From NCBI GenBank assembly GCA_000277445.1, contig AJWJ01000340.1, forward strand, positions 1 through 25,198: a stretch of DNA of 25,198 bases, written 5' to 3'. The position numbers and the translations under genes are program-made. Below, one piece after another: positions 1 through 10,471 of the stretch; the first letter of the stretch is position 1; every line of letters starts with the position of its first letter. The notes beneath the pieces were generated by a model. That model was not told where the DNA came from and did no database searches. It saw only the letters and a list, made by a program, of their open reading frames with translations. This stretch comes from Polysphondylium violaceum. Lineage: Eukaryota > Evosea > Eumycetozoa > Dictyosteliales > Dictyosteliaceae.

Positions 1-167
1 CAAAAAAAAAAAAAAAAAAAAGATAAATTAATTAAACAAACCAAGGCGTGAGGGATGCATCATCAAAGATTGAGATCCTGATGGGGTCTAATGGGGGTAT
101 TTGCAAATATTTAACCAACTCTTTTCCCCTACATGTACCACCATTCATATTTACGGCATAATAATAC
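1..167. other. Intergenic stretch at window edge, 3' flank of the P-loop kinase gene
   Basis: This stretch starts with a poly(A) run of about 20 nt and continues as AT-rich DNA with two G-runs around 80-97. It lies downstream of the minus-strand kinase gene that ends at 168. No open frame or RNA gene is visible. It may hold the 3' UTR of that gene and the end of a neighbour outside the window. Confidence 0.5.
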
Positions 168-906
168 TTAATTGCCAGAGTTGAGAGGACTACCACTACT
201 GCTACTAGTACTAGAGTTGGCTTTGTTAATAGATTTATGGTAAAGAGTAGAGATTTCTTTATATAATTGATCGATAGATGATATTTTCATTGGATCATTA
301 TCAATGACAAAATCAGACATCTCCATAACTCTGGCCACTTGTTGGCCGAGAGGATCTGGATTATTCATTTCCTTTTTTTCAATTTCCATAAATTGTTGAT
401 AGTCAACCTTGTCACCAATTCTATTTCTCGATTGGATTCTATTAAAACGTGCCATTGGAGGACTTGTTATGCTAATTAGATAAAATTTTCTATTATCATT
501 GTTATTGGCGCCCAAAAACATTTCTCTAAAGGCTTTCACTTCATCTGGATGTCTGATGGAATCTATGACATAGTTTTTATTTGATTCCAATATATCAATG
601 GTTTTCATAGCCAAAACTCCAGCTCCACTTTCTTATTTTTTTTTTTTATATTAGCAAATTTTAATATTCTTTGAATATGAATGCAAATCCAATAATAACA
701 ATATTACTATTTCTCAATTCATTTCCCATGTTTATAAGATTATCTCTGTTTTCGGGTATATTTCTATCAGACAATGTTTTTCTAATGATATCAGAGAGAG
801 ACAACACAGTATATCCTTGATCTTTAAAGAAATGGCATACTGTGGATTTCCCAGAGGCGTTTAAACCACAAACACCGATAATAAATTTACAAGTAGAGTT
901 GTTCAT
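168..906 (-). CDS. P-loop kinase, dephospho-CoA-kinase / dCMP-deaminase N-domain-like
   Basis: Two exons on the minus strand, 906..708 and 631..168, give 220 residues. The 76-nt intron (707..632) has a GTAATA donor and TAAG acceptor, and removing it restores the block GNELR-N-K-SGAG-VLA across the junction in frame. Residues 14-21 form a Walker A motif (GLNASGKS). SLSDIIR follows at 36-42, and a GQQVARV...DFVIDND block lies near the end. This combination is what I recall of the small P-loop kinases related to dephospho-CoA kinase and of the N-terminal domain of fungal dCMP deaminases; no deaminase zinc motif follows here. The start at 906 is chosen because upstream in-frame sequence is low-complexity and the P-loop sits at the usual distance from it. 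The C-terminus is a Ser/Gly-rich tail. The substrate is unknown. It shares a 209-bp upstream region with the divergent TBL2 gene. Confidence 0.82.
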
Positions 907-1115
907 TATTGTTGTTGATATATGTACGTATTGATATAAATAGTAATAGTGACGATGACGATGATGATGAAAAGTGCAAAAAAAGAGCGAGGTGGTTGAT
1001 TGAGAATGGGGGAGGGGGGAGTTGTTGAAAATGATCATAAAAAATAAAAAAAAAAAAAAAAAAAGAAAAAAAGAATTTTCAATTTAATTTAATTGTTTAA
1101 TCTCCAGCTCAAATA
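907..1115. promoter_or_regulatory. Bidirectional intergenic region between P-loop kinase and TBL2 genes
   Basis: These 209 bp separate two divergently transcribed genes and must contain both promoters. A GACGATGACGATGATGATG stretch lies at 951-970. A purine block of five and six G separated by one A sits at 1008-1019. A 19-nt A-run follows at 1046-1064, then a TTTAATTTAATTG segment just before the TBL2 start. Long dA/dT tracts upstream of the ATG are typical of dictyostelid promoters. No specific factor site is assigned. Confidence 0.55.
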
Positions 1116-2549
1116 ATGGTCTCTTTAGAAGAACTATATGTAGATATAGCAATTGACTATTGGCATATCTTCATACCATTAATCTTGGTTTTTGCATCTG
1201 TATTGTATTTTGCTTCAAAAAAAACACATAATGGCAGTAGTAGCAACAAATCGTCATCATCACCAGAATTAAAGAGTAATACAAATAATAAGAAATCAAA
1301 ACAACAAAAGGATCAAACAAAGGGAAAGGAAAAAGAAAAGGAAAAGAGTCAATCATCACCTCCACAACAACAACAGCAAGAAAACACCAATGAAACTGTA
1401 AACAATACAATTTCATCGCCAAATTCAACAACTCCACAACATCCATTATTATTTTTAAAAATGAAAGGTATGAGTGAACCTATAGAATGTATTAGATTTA
1501 GTTCAAATGGTAAATATCTTTCCTTGTGTGGAACAGAGAGATCAATTAGAATGTTTCTTTCAGATTCAATCTTTTCAAAACCACCTCAATCATTTAATTT
1601 ACAATTACCATTTGATAATGCAACCGCTCTATCATGGGGTAACAATGTACTCTATGCATCACTCAATGATTCCAAAAAATTAATATCTTTTAATATATTT
1701 GATCAAGTATGTATTTATTATATCTCTAATAAATACAATACAATACAATACAATACAATACAATACAATACAATACAATACAATACAATATATTAATAAA
1801 AATAATAATAATAATAATTATACTAGAAAAATAGTTTAGGTAAATCATACGAATTAGGATTTACAGTACCTTTGGATCAAAAAAACAATGTCACATGTAT
1901 TTGTTCAAGTCCAAATGCACAATATATTTTAACATGTGGCAATCAAGATAGCATAGCCAAGATATGGACATTAAAGGGGCAATTGGTTCAGAGTATAAAC
2001 ACTGGACAAATCAAAAACTTTACAGCAGCAATGAGTAACGATGGACGTTTCTTTGCATTTGCAAGTTTTACCAGTGAGGTGAAAATCTATGAGACATTCC
2101 TCAAAAAAGATGGATCTGTCGATCAGAGTAGACGAGTCATGTCGTTGTCTGGATACAAGACTTGTGTGTATTCTTTGTGTTTTTCGCCAGATTCGACAAA
2201 GTTGCTGACAAGCTCCAAGGACGGACTGATCAAGTACTGGAACATCAATGTCAGATACCAAGACATTGTCGATCCCGAGTGCATCTATTCCGTGTCGAGC
2301 GACATTGGTCCCCTGTCGAGTGTAGCCTTGTCGCCCGACTGCAGCGTCATTGCCGGTATCAATGTCGATCAAAGCTGCCTGGCATTCTTTAATCTTTCCG
2401 ACGGTGCCTTGATAGCGAGTGTAGACATTGACAGTCTAGGCCGTATCAATAGTATGTGTTGGTCACCCGACAGCAAGTATTTGGTCATGGGTGGCAATGA
2501 CAAATTACTCTATTTTTGGTCAAATCCAAAATCTGTTCCTAAAAAATAA
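1116..2549 (+). CDS. tbl2: TBL2-like WD40 protein with N-terminal membrane anchor
   Basis: Exons 1116..1706 and 1827..2549 give 437 residues, close to human TBL2 (about 447). The intron (1707..1826) starts GTATGT, ends CTAG and keeps phase 0, joining ...FNIFDQ to KNSLGKSYEL. Residues 15-33 form one hydrophobic segment, expected to anchor the protein in the ER membrane. A Lys/Gln/Ser-rich linker (about 35-105) follows, then the WD40 propeller. Blocks such as SSNGKYL...RSIRMF, KIWTLKGQL.QSINTGQIKN and SKDGLIKYWNINVRYQ align with TBL2 rather than with Sec12/PREB. TBL2 is known as an ER protein linked to PERK signalling in animals; a role here is inferred only. The intron carries a pentanucleotide microsatellite, and exon 2 contains a strikingly GC-rich patch. 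Confidence 0.88.
1732..1790. repeat. AATAC pentanucleotide microsatellite in TBL2 intron
   Basis: Nearly twelve uninterrupted copies of AATAC run for 59 nt, beginning 25 nt after the TBL2 donor site. An AAT-rich stretch follows before the acceptor. The perfect array makes up half of the 120-nt intron and is likely to vary in length between strains. Confidence 0.95.
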
Positions 2550-2826
2550 TATATTTTTGCATTCATTACTTTTTCATAGACTGTGTGTTGTATTTTTATA
2601 TTCCACATACATCCACAACCAAATATGGATAAATTTAATAATAAAAAATATATATATGGTTGTATATTCACACATGGATAAAAATAGTATATTACTCACT
2701 GTTTGGGCAATTTTCATTTCTGACAAAGTATTTTTTTTTTTTTTCTTTTTTATTTAATTTTTAGATATATCCTTGTGTTTTACGCATCTAGATATTTTAA
2801 TGTGTTGATACAAGTAATCAATCAAT
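2550..2826. promoter_or_regulatory. Intergenic region between TBL2 and RABL6-like genes
   Basis: These 277 bp separate two genes read in the same direction. They should hold the TBL2 3' end and the RABL6-like promoter. ATTTAATAATAAAAAATATATAT at about 2632-2655 contains an AATAAA polyadenylation-type hexamer. A T-tract at 2731-2745 could serve the downstream promoter. No gene is seen. Confidence 0.45.
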
Positions 2827-5464
2827 ATGGGTAACGAAAATGGGAGAATACTATCTCCTGAAGAGATGCAAAACAGAGAGATAGGTGTGATGAATAGTGA
2901 GATTAAAAAAAAGTTGAATAACAAGTTGGTCAAATATTCTCGTAGGTATCAGTAATCATATAATAGTGGTAGCAATGAAACGTTTATTAAAAGATAGTTC
3001 AATATTATAATAGTTAGATTAGTTATCAAAGGTGAGAGAAATACAGGCAAAACATCATTGTTTAATAGATTGCAGGGATTACCATACTCTCCGGTATATT
3101 CACCAACTCCTGAAATCCAGATATCTCATATAAATTGGAATTATAAAAGTAGGTTACACATGATGGTGATGAGGATGATATTGTATTAACACTATTCTTT
3201 ATCAACAACACATAGATACAGACGATATTGTTGATGTTGAGGTATGGGATGTGGTTGATGTTGCTAGTAGTCAAAAAAAAGATACGAAATTAAAACTAAA
3301 CAATAGTGGCGCTACAGCAGCAAAAAAGAACCCAAATGACCACCAACTACAGGATGACATGATTATGGACGACGGAGGTTTAGATGCCTTTTTGGGAGAT
3401 GTTGAGTCATTTGATCCAGTGAAAATGAAGAGCAGTGCAGGTGGTGGTAGTTTTAAATTTGGTGAGCTGGATGCAAAGACACTCAATGTCTACAAAAATA
3501 CTCATGGCGTTATATTTATGATTGACCCATCAAAGCGTTGGACTCTTGGTTACGTAGAGAAGGAGCTACAACAGGTGCCCAAGGATCTATATGTGTTGTT
3601 GATTAGTAATTTCCGTGACAAGAATCCAATTGGCGTTGGAGACGATCCCAAATCGTTGGTTACTTTGGGTGATATTCAAGCTGTTTGCGACACTAGGGAT
3701 AGAATGTCGCATGTCGAGGCATCAATGTTGAATGCCTATGGCTTGAGAACCATTGTAAGCTTCTTTAACATTCCCTTCTTGGAGATGCAAAAGAAATCGT
3801 TGTTGATGCAAATTGAAAGAAATGAAATTGAATTGGAAACCTCTCTTCAAGAGATTCAATTCTTGGTCAAAGAACAAAACTATGATCAGTTTATTAGAAA
3901 ATCTCAAATTCAATATTCACCTCCTCTCCAATCCACTCCATCCACAACACCACCCATTCAACAACAAAGAATGCCGTCCATGTCTTCACAACAACCTATG
4001 GTCCAGCAATCAAATGGAGTTTCCTCACCACCTCTACCACAACCACAACAACAACAACAACAGACTCAACCACAACAATCAACAACACCCAAACAATACT
4101 CTCCACCAATGCAACCTCAGGCTTCGGGTGGATTCTTTTCAAGATTATTGGGTAAATCAAATACACCACCACCACAACCACAACAGCAACAACAACAACA
4201 AGCTAAACAACCAGCAACAGTTGGTCAACAACCACAACAACAACAACTACCACCAACAGTTAGACCACAGATGCCAAAGGTTTTGAAAAATGTAGAAGAC
4301 TTTGTAGCAGACAATGACGACGATGATTTCTACAATGAGAAACCAACATTTACACCCAAATCTATTATCAAGAATATAATTCAACCAAAACAAACAGCAC
4401 AACAGGATGACAAGTTTGGAAGTGATTCAGATGATGATAATCCCCTTGTAAACAAAGATTATGCAGATTCAGATGATGACTATGGTTTTTCAAGACCAGC
4501 TGTTGTTAAAAAACCATCAACTAAATCAAAATCAACAACACCTTCAAAATCAACAAATAGCAATACTACAAAATCAAATACACCATCAAAGCAAACAACT
4601 ACCACCACATCGCCATCCACACCACCAACTACTATAACCACTAAATCAGCAACACCATCAAAACAAACAACCACCTCACCATCTACACCAAATAAACAAG
4701 AAGTATCTGCTGCTTCACCATCCAAACAAAGTACATCACCAACACCAATTCCAACTTTACAAATCAAAACAACAACAAAATCTACCAATAGTCCAACAGC
4801 ATCAAGTCCACAAAACAAATCACCTCAAATTAAAGCAGCAACATCAACAAAAGCAACACCAATTCAAAAAGTTGAAGATTCTGATCAAGATGATGATTTT
4901 GAACAACAATTTAATACAAACGTAAAAGTATCAAATAATCAAACCAAACCATCCTCAATTAATAATAATAGTAACGATGAAGAAGATGACACATTCAATC
5001 CCTTTTCAAAACAAAATCAAAATCAAGACAATGATCCATTTAATCCTTTTGAAAATAATCAAGTTTCATTTGAGGATGATGATGAAGACGATTATACTCC
5101 AGCACCACCACCTAAATCAACAACAGCTAAACCAGTTGTATCAAACACAAAAGCAACAACAACCCCAAAGAAAGAAAAAGTTATTAAAAAAGAAGAATCT
5201 GATGATGATGATGATTATGAACAACAATTCAATACACCAACAACAGTAACAAAGAGTACTACTACTACTACTACATTGGATGATATCTCATTCAACCCAT
5301 TTGAAGGAGAAGAGATTAATTATGATGATATTGTCAATGATATTTCATCAGTTCCAGTCACCACTAAAAAACCAACAACATCATCTGCTCAATTTGATTA
5401 TGACGATGATGACGATGAACCAAATCCACTCGTACAAAAAGATATGGATTATGATGATGATTAA
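2827..5464 (+). CDS. rabl6: RABL6-like (Parf) atypical Ras-family GTPase with long disordered tail
   Basis: Three exons, 2827..2941, 3014..3148 and 3216..5464, give 832 residues. Both introns (72 and 67 nt) start GTAGGT, end TAG and fall in phase 1. The joined protein reads KYS-L-RLVIKGERNTGKTSLFNRLQG, then NWNYK-N-TDDIVDVEVWDVVD, matching human RABL6 block for block. The P-loop is at 45-52. The usual DxxG switch is replaced by WDVVD, as in RABL6, and NFRD stands in for NKxD. A conserved FFNIPFL block ends the G domain. The remaining two thirds are Gln/Pro/Thr/Ser/Asp-rich and disordered, with three FNPF motifs (677, 692, 776), two EQQFNT motifs (646, 752) and two NPLVxKD motifs (492, 820). 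Glycine 2 (MGNENG) could be myristoylated, a weak inference. Human RABL6 is about 730 residues. Confidence 0.9.
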
Positions 5465-5644
5465 ACAATAAACTATATGTACTATTTATTTCAAAGACAG
5501 TCTCACGAATTATTATGAGTTTTTTTTTTTTCATTTTTTTTCATTGTTTTCGGCCGAAAGAGTAAAAACGTTTTTTTTTTTTTTTTTTTTCTTATTGTTT
5601 TTTCTTCTCTCTTACATTTGATTGCTACCTATAATATATAAATA
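5465..5644 (+). promoter_or_regulatory. Promoter region of RBM28 gene with GC palindrome and T-tract
   Basis: These 180 bp lie between two tandem genes. A perfect 12-bp palindrome, TTTCGGCCGAAA, sits at 5548-5559, about 86 bp before the RBM28 ATG. It is followed by a 20-nt T-run at 5571-5590 and a pyrimidine-rich stretch up to the start. CGGCCG is conspicuous in intergenic DNA that is otherwise nearly all A and T, so it is a candidate factor-binding site. The region must also include the 3' end of the RABL6-like gene. Confidence 0.5.
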
Positions 5645-8251
5645 ATGGAAGCAACTAAACAAATCTTTGTCAAAGGATTACCAGCAGAGACTAGTAATGA
5701 AGATATAGAAAACTATTTCTCTGAAGTTGGTCCAATTAGAAGATGTTTTATTATCACTAAAAAAGGATCAAAAGTTTGTAATGGTATGGCTTATGTATGG
5801 TATGCCCTTCCAGAACATGCTGTATTAGCCGTCAAGGAAAAGAATAACAAACCATTCAAAAACAAGATTATCTCTGTTCAAGTCGCTAAATCTAAACCAG
5901 CCGATGAAAAAGAAAACAATAAAAATAAAAAAACAGCAAACAAAGATCAAAAGACTCAAGAAAACAATAATGAAGAACAAGGTGATAATACCACTACTAC
6001 TACTCCTACCACCACCACAACTACAGAACCCAGCAAACCAGTCTTGAAAAAACCAATAGTTGAAAAGAAAAACGAATTTGTTGTCATTGCAAGCAATTTT
6101 GTAGCAGATAAAAAGATTATTAATCATTTCCTCAGTTTAAAGGATGGAACTATTCAAACTGTTTTCCCAATTCCTTATTCAAATGGTGCAATTAGAATTA
6201 TTTGTGAATCATTGGAAAATGCCAACAAGGTTTTGGCTAAATTGGCAAAAGGAAAAGAATACAATGGTAAACCAGTTTCATTTGCCTTGGAATCTGATCA
6301 CGTTAAAATTAATGAATTAATTATTCGTAATTTAAGTTTTACTGTAAATATCAAATAACTATATATTAATATGTATATATCTAATATTAATAATCATAAT
6401 TGATTGTAGACAAATGTTCAACATCTTGTAGATAAATTTAGTCCAGTTGGTGAAGTTCTTTTAATTAAATTACCAACTAAACAAGGTCAATCAACAAACA
6501 AAGGTTTTGGTTTTGTTTTATATAAACAAAGAGATCATGCTGTTAAAGCTCTTTCTGAATTAAACAATACAAAGATTAACAATAGACAAGTCGCTATTGA
6601 TTGGGCTGTACCACAAGAACAATATAAATCAATGGTTAATGAAAAAGTTGAAAGTGAAAAAGATCAAGAGATGAAAGATAATAAAGAAGAAGAGGAAGAA
6701 GAAGATAATGAAGAAGACAACGAAGAAGAAGATAATGAAGAGGGTGATGATGACGAGGAAAGTGATGATGATGAAGATGATGATGAAGATATGGATGAAG
6801 ATGAAGATGAAGATGATGATGATGAAGATATGGACGATGATGCACAAGATGAAAAAGAGAAAAAAAGAAAAGAAAAAGAAGAATGGGAAAAAGCCAAAGA
6901 AAAGAATATCAAAGAAGTTGGTGAAATGAAAACTATTTTTATTAGAAATTTAGCATTTGATACAACCCAAGAAGAACTCGAATCTAAATTTGAACAATTT
7001 GGATCAATGGTATTTTGTAGATTAGTATTGGATAAAGTTACAAACAAACCAACTGGCAAAGCTTTTATTAAATTCAATGAAAAAGAATCTGCAGAGAGAG
7101 CCTACCACGAATGTCAAAGTGTTCCACTCTATGATCCAACCCTCGAAGAGAAAATCAGCAAGAGCAATGAAAAGAAAAAGAACTCTAAAAAGAACCAAGT
7201 CAATCAACTTGCTGCACTCTTACAAGGTGGTATTATGGTTGGTGGTAGACATTTAATCGTAGATTATGCCGTCGATCATCAAAAGGCCTCTGATTTCAAA
7301 GCCAAAAAGATTGAAAACTCCGATAAAAAGAATAGACATCTCTTAAACATTGGTAAAATCTTGCAAGGCTCTAAAGAAGGCAACCAATTGAATGAAAAAG
7401 ACTGGAAGCTCAGAAGTGAAGCCGATAAAGAAAACAACACCAAACTCAAAGTTAATCCAAATTACTATGTCTCTCCAACTAGACTTTGCTTTAGAAACAT
7501 TCCACTCCACATCAATGATATTTCACTCAAACATGCCTGTATGAAAGCTTTGAAAGAAAAGAATAGTAAAGCCAAAATTGTATTTTCAAAAGTTACTGTC
7601 GATAAAGAGAGAATCTCTGCCGATGGTAAGCCAAAATCAAAAGGATTTGGTTTTGTTGAATTCAACACTCACGAAGGTGCTCTTTCCGCCCTTCACGTCA
7701 TCAATAACAACACCAAAATCTTTTACAATCAAAGCTATCCAAAATCCAAAGATCATCGTCCATTTGTTCAATTTGCAGTAGAAGATGCCAGAGCCGTCAA
7801 GATTCAAAAAGAATATCACGAAAAATTGAGAGCCAGACAAAAGACTCAAAAATTCTATAGAGAACAAGAATTGAAAAAGAATATGAACAGTAATATTTTA
7901 AATGATGCCGAAGCTGGTCAAAAATTGGGTCGTGGTCAAAAACAAAGATTAAAGAAGAGATTGGCAAGAGAAAAATTAGAGAAACAAGGTGTCAATGTTG
8001 AAGAACTTCACAAAGAAAAGGAACAACAAAAAGTAGATAAACTCAGAAGACAAGAGTTGGCCTCTCTTCCAAAAAATAAAGTCACTCAGCAATCTCAAGA
8101 AAAAGAAATTAAAAAATTAAAGGAAACAAAGAAATTTGTTGGTTCAAAGAGAAAGGATTCCGATTTTGATGGTAAAGCTTTATCCTATAGAGATTCATTT
8201 AATTCAACAGAAGATCGTCCAATTAAAAAGAAGAAATGGCTTAAAGAATAA
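5645..8251 (+). CDS. rbm28: RBM28/Nop4-like multi-RRM ribosome-biogenesis protein
   Basis: Exons 5645..6343 and 6410..8251 give 846 residues. The 66-nt intron (GTAAAT...GTAG, phase 0) joins IIRNLSFT to TNVQHLVDKF inside an RRM. RRM1 is at about 6-82. An RRM-like, divergent segment is at 143-215. RRM2 (about 222-303) ends VAIDWAVPQEQYK, which closely matches human RBM28 (AVDWAVAKDKYKD). A nearly pure Asp/Glu tract (325-377) precedes RRM3 (from 407, with a Lys-rich insertion near 480-497) and RRM4 (from about 590, RLCFRNIP and KGFGFVEF). The C-terminus is Lys/Arg-rich and coiled-coil-like, with nucleolar-type basic clusters. RBM28/Nop4 is a nucleolar factor needed for 60S subunit maturation, so the same role is expected here. 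The orthologue call rests on domain order and the RRM2, RRM3 and RRM4 signatures. Confidence 0.9.
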
Positions 8252-8349
8252 TTTGTTTTTTAAAAAAGAATACTAGTTTAAATGTGTATAATAAATAATA
8301 AATTACACACAACTATAATAATAATATAGTTTTTTATTTAATATTATTT
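8252..8349. terminator. Shared 3' intergenic region with AT hairpin, convergent genes
   Basis: The RBM28 and kinase genes converge on these 98 bp. AATAAATAATAAA motifs serve as candidate polyadenylation signals. A perfect inverted repeat AACTATA-7 nt-TATAGTT spans 8311-8331 and a smaller GTGTA...TACAC pair spans 8284-8308. Because both transcripts must end here, the symmetric element may contribute to 3'-end formation on both strands; this is inference. Confidence 0.45.
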
Positions 8350-9633
8350 TCAAGGTGATTTAGGATAAGGATTCGGATTATTTACAATAGTGGGTGGAGT
8401 TAATTTTACATTATTTGTAATATGTTGATTAATTTCATTGGTGATGTTGATTTGATTTTTCGATGTTGTCCTCTTACCAATAACCATAGGTGATCGACTA
8501 TTATTATTGTTGCTACTACTATTACTTGTTGGTGAAAGAAGATTACTACTGCTATTACTACTACTACTACTACTACTATTACTAAAATCTATTATACTAC
8601 TATCTGGTGATTTCTTTTTCTCTTTATCTTTATCTTTTTTGTCTTTATCTTTTTTATCTTTATCTTTTTTCTCTTTTTTCTTTTCTTCTTTTTCTCTTCT
8701 TTTTTGGGCCTCCAATGCTTTTTTAGGAATATGAATAAGAGTATCCCGAGTTAATCTACGTTGAATAAATCTAGGTACCATATTATCATCTGGAAAAGCA
8801 TTAAAATATTCTATTTCTATTTGATCTCTCATCACTGTTCTGAGATGAGCCACCTCATCTGATATTGTTTGTTTAACTCCTCCGGTGATATTCATTGTAC
8901 TGTCTACTATATAAATATAATGCATGGCACTAAGTAAGATTTCTTTATACTTTTTTTCAGACTCTATCAATTTTTCTGATTCCTTTTTCAATTCACCCTC
9001 TAGTTCCTTGTTTTTAAGCTTCAATAAAGAGATCTCCATCTGTGCCTTTTTATTCTCTAAATTGTCACCTTTGTTTGTTGTGGGTGAGTTTGAAGAAGAT
9101 GATTGATGATTTGTTGCTGTTGGTCTAATGGCAATTGTATTTGTTTTTGAATCGTCGTCATCATCTCTAAAAGATGATGATCTCGATGTATTATGGCTTG
9201 AGTTTTCAGAATCGTCATTGGTGCTAACAAACACTGAAATTGTTTTTGAGATTTGATCCAAACTTGGAAATGATTGTTGGTGTTGTTTAAATGAAGAGTT
9301 TCTTTGATGGTGAATTAAAATGGTTCTGTTTTTAGTAATCCATGGATGTGATAATAGTTCTTTGGCAGTTGCTCTCTCTTCAATATTTTTACAAAAACAT
9401 CTATCCAAAAAGTCTAATAGTTCATTAGAGATATTTTTTGGAAATGGTGGTTTGTCATCTTGAACGATTCTAAACATGGCCGACATTGGATTGAGGTTAA
9501 AATATGGTGGTGTTGATGTTAATAACTCTATAATTGTGCAACCTATTGACCAAATATCTGACACTTGAACACTTCCACTTATTTCAATTACTTCAGGTGC
9601 CACTAATAGTAGTAATTAATTTATTCATTAGTA

Positions 9634-9704
<71 letters not shown>

Positions 9705-10471
9705 TCATTAAACTATATATATTTACTCCAATAGGGCGTTCCAACAACTGAATATCTTTTATCAGATTCTTTAATTTCACCAGCAACACCAAAATCTGAT
9801 AATTTTGCATCACCAGCTTTGTTTATAAGTATATTTGCAGCTTTGATATCTCTATGGATTACACCTTCACTGTGTAAATAAGCCAAACCTTTTAAAACAT
9901 TATCTACATATGTACAAATTAATGATTCTGGAAATGTACCAAAATTATTTAAAATCGTTGCTAATGACCCATTTTCCATAAATTCTAAAAATATAAATAT
10001 ATAATGTTCATTTTCCTCTTGTCCTAAAATTGTAACTATACTTTCATGCTTTAATCTCTGTAATAAATCTAACTCGGTCTTTTGTTTTTGCATTAAAAGA
10101 AATGTTAACATCATTATGATTATCTATCAACATTTCCTCTTACATACAGATATACTACTTAGTTGTTCTTTAGATATTCTAGATTTATCAAATCTTTTAA
10201 TAGCTACAAAATCGCCAGTTAGGGTATTTAAACCTTTAAACACTGATGCAAAGCCACCTTTACCAATTTGCTCCCCAATTACATATGATCCAATCTGTTG
10301 TTTGGCAACACACATAGACTCTCTAAATATCGATCGATCACTGGTCCCATTCAAAGGTGGCAACTCTGAGGCATGGGGTATCTCATCTACATTGAAATAG
10401 GCAGTATTTGTTTTATCTTGATATTCATCATCATCTAGAGATAACTGTTTTAATTCTAAATGATCTGTCAT
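8350..10471 (-). CDS. Cdc7/SepA-like (STE11-type) protein kinase
   Basis: Three exons, 10471..10148, 10078..9727 and 9602..8350, give 642 residues. Intron 1 (10147..10079, GTATGT...AAAAG, phase 0) joins [10 protein letters not shown] to [15 protein letters not shown], which aligns without gaps to SepA/MAP3K-epsilon kinases. Intron 2 (9726..9603, phase 1) rebuilds GTPYW-M-APEVIE. The catalytic domain covers about 64-314, with glycine loop 70-77, Lys92, HRD 183-185, DFG 203-205 and APE 227-229, so all key residues are present. The linker is Ser/Asn-rich. A coiled coil ([20 protein letters not shown] and onward) and a conserved-looking block ending [18 protein letters not shown] follow, then KDK repeats and a Ser/Asn tail. 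SepA and S. pombe Cdc7 act in cytokinesis signalling. This protein is much shorter than D. discoideum SepA, as I recall it, so it may be a paralogue with another task. Confidence 0.85.
9634..9703. repeat. AAT trinucleotide microsatellite in kinase intron 2
   Basis: About 23 perfect AAT units fill the middle of the 124-nt second intron of the kinase gene. The array is noncoding once the intron is placed. Long AAT arrays are common in dictyostelid noncoding DNA. Confidence 0.93.

Noticed and set aside
2571-2757. Plus-strand open frame after TBL2 as a small gene
   Set aside because: It overlaps the TBL2 end in another frame, runs into a poly-T Phe stretch and has no recognisable feature.
3996-4818. 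Minus-strand Val-rich open frames opposite the RABL6-like tail
   Set aside because: They are antisense shadows of CAA, ACA and ACC codon repeats in the real plus-strand gene.
6629-7077. Minus-strand Ser-, Ile- and His-rich frames opposite RBM28
   Set aside because: They are produced by reading the GAA/GAT acidic tract in other frames; the plus-strand RRM protein explains the DNA.
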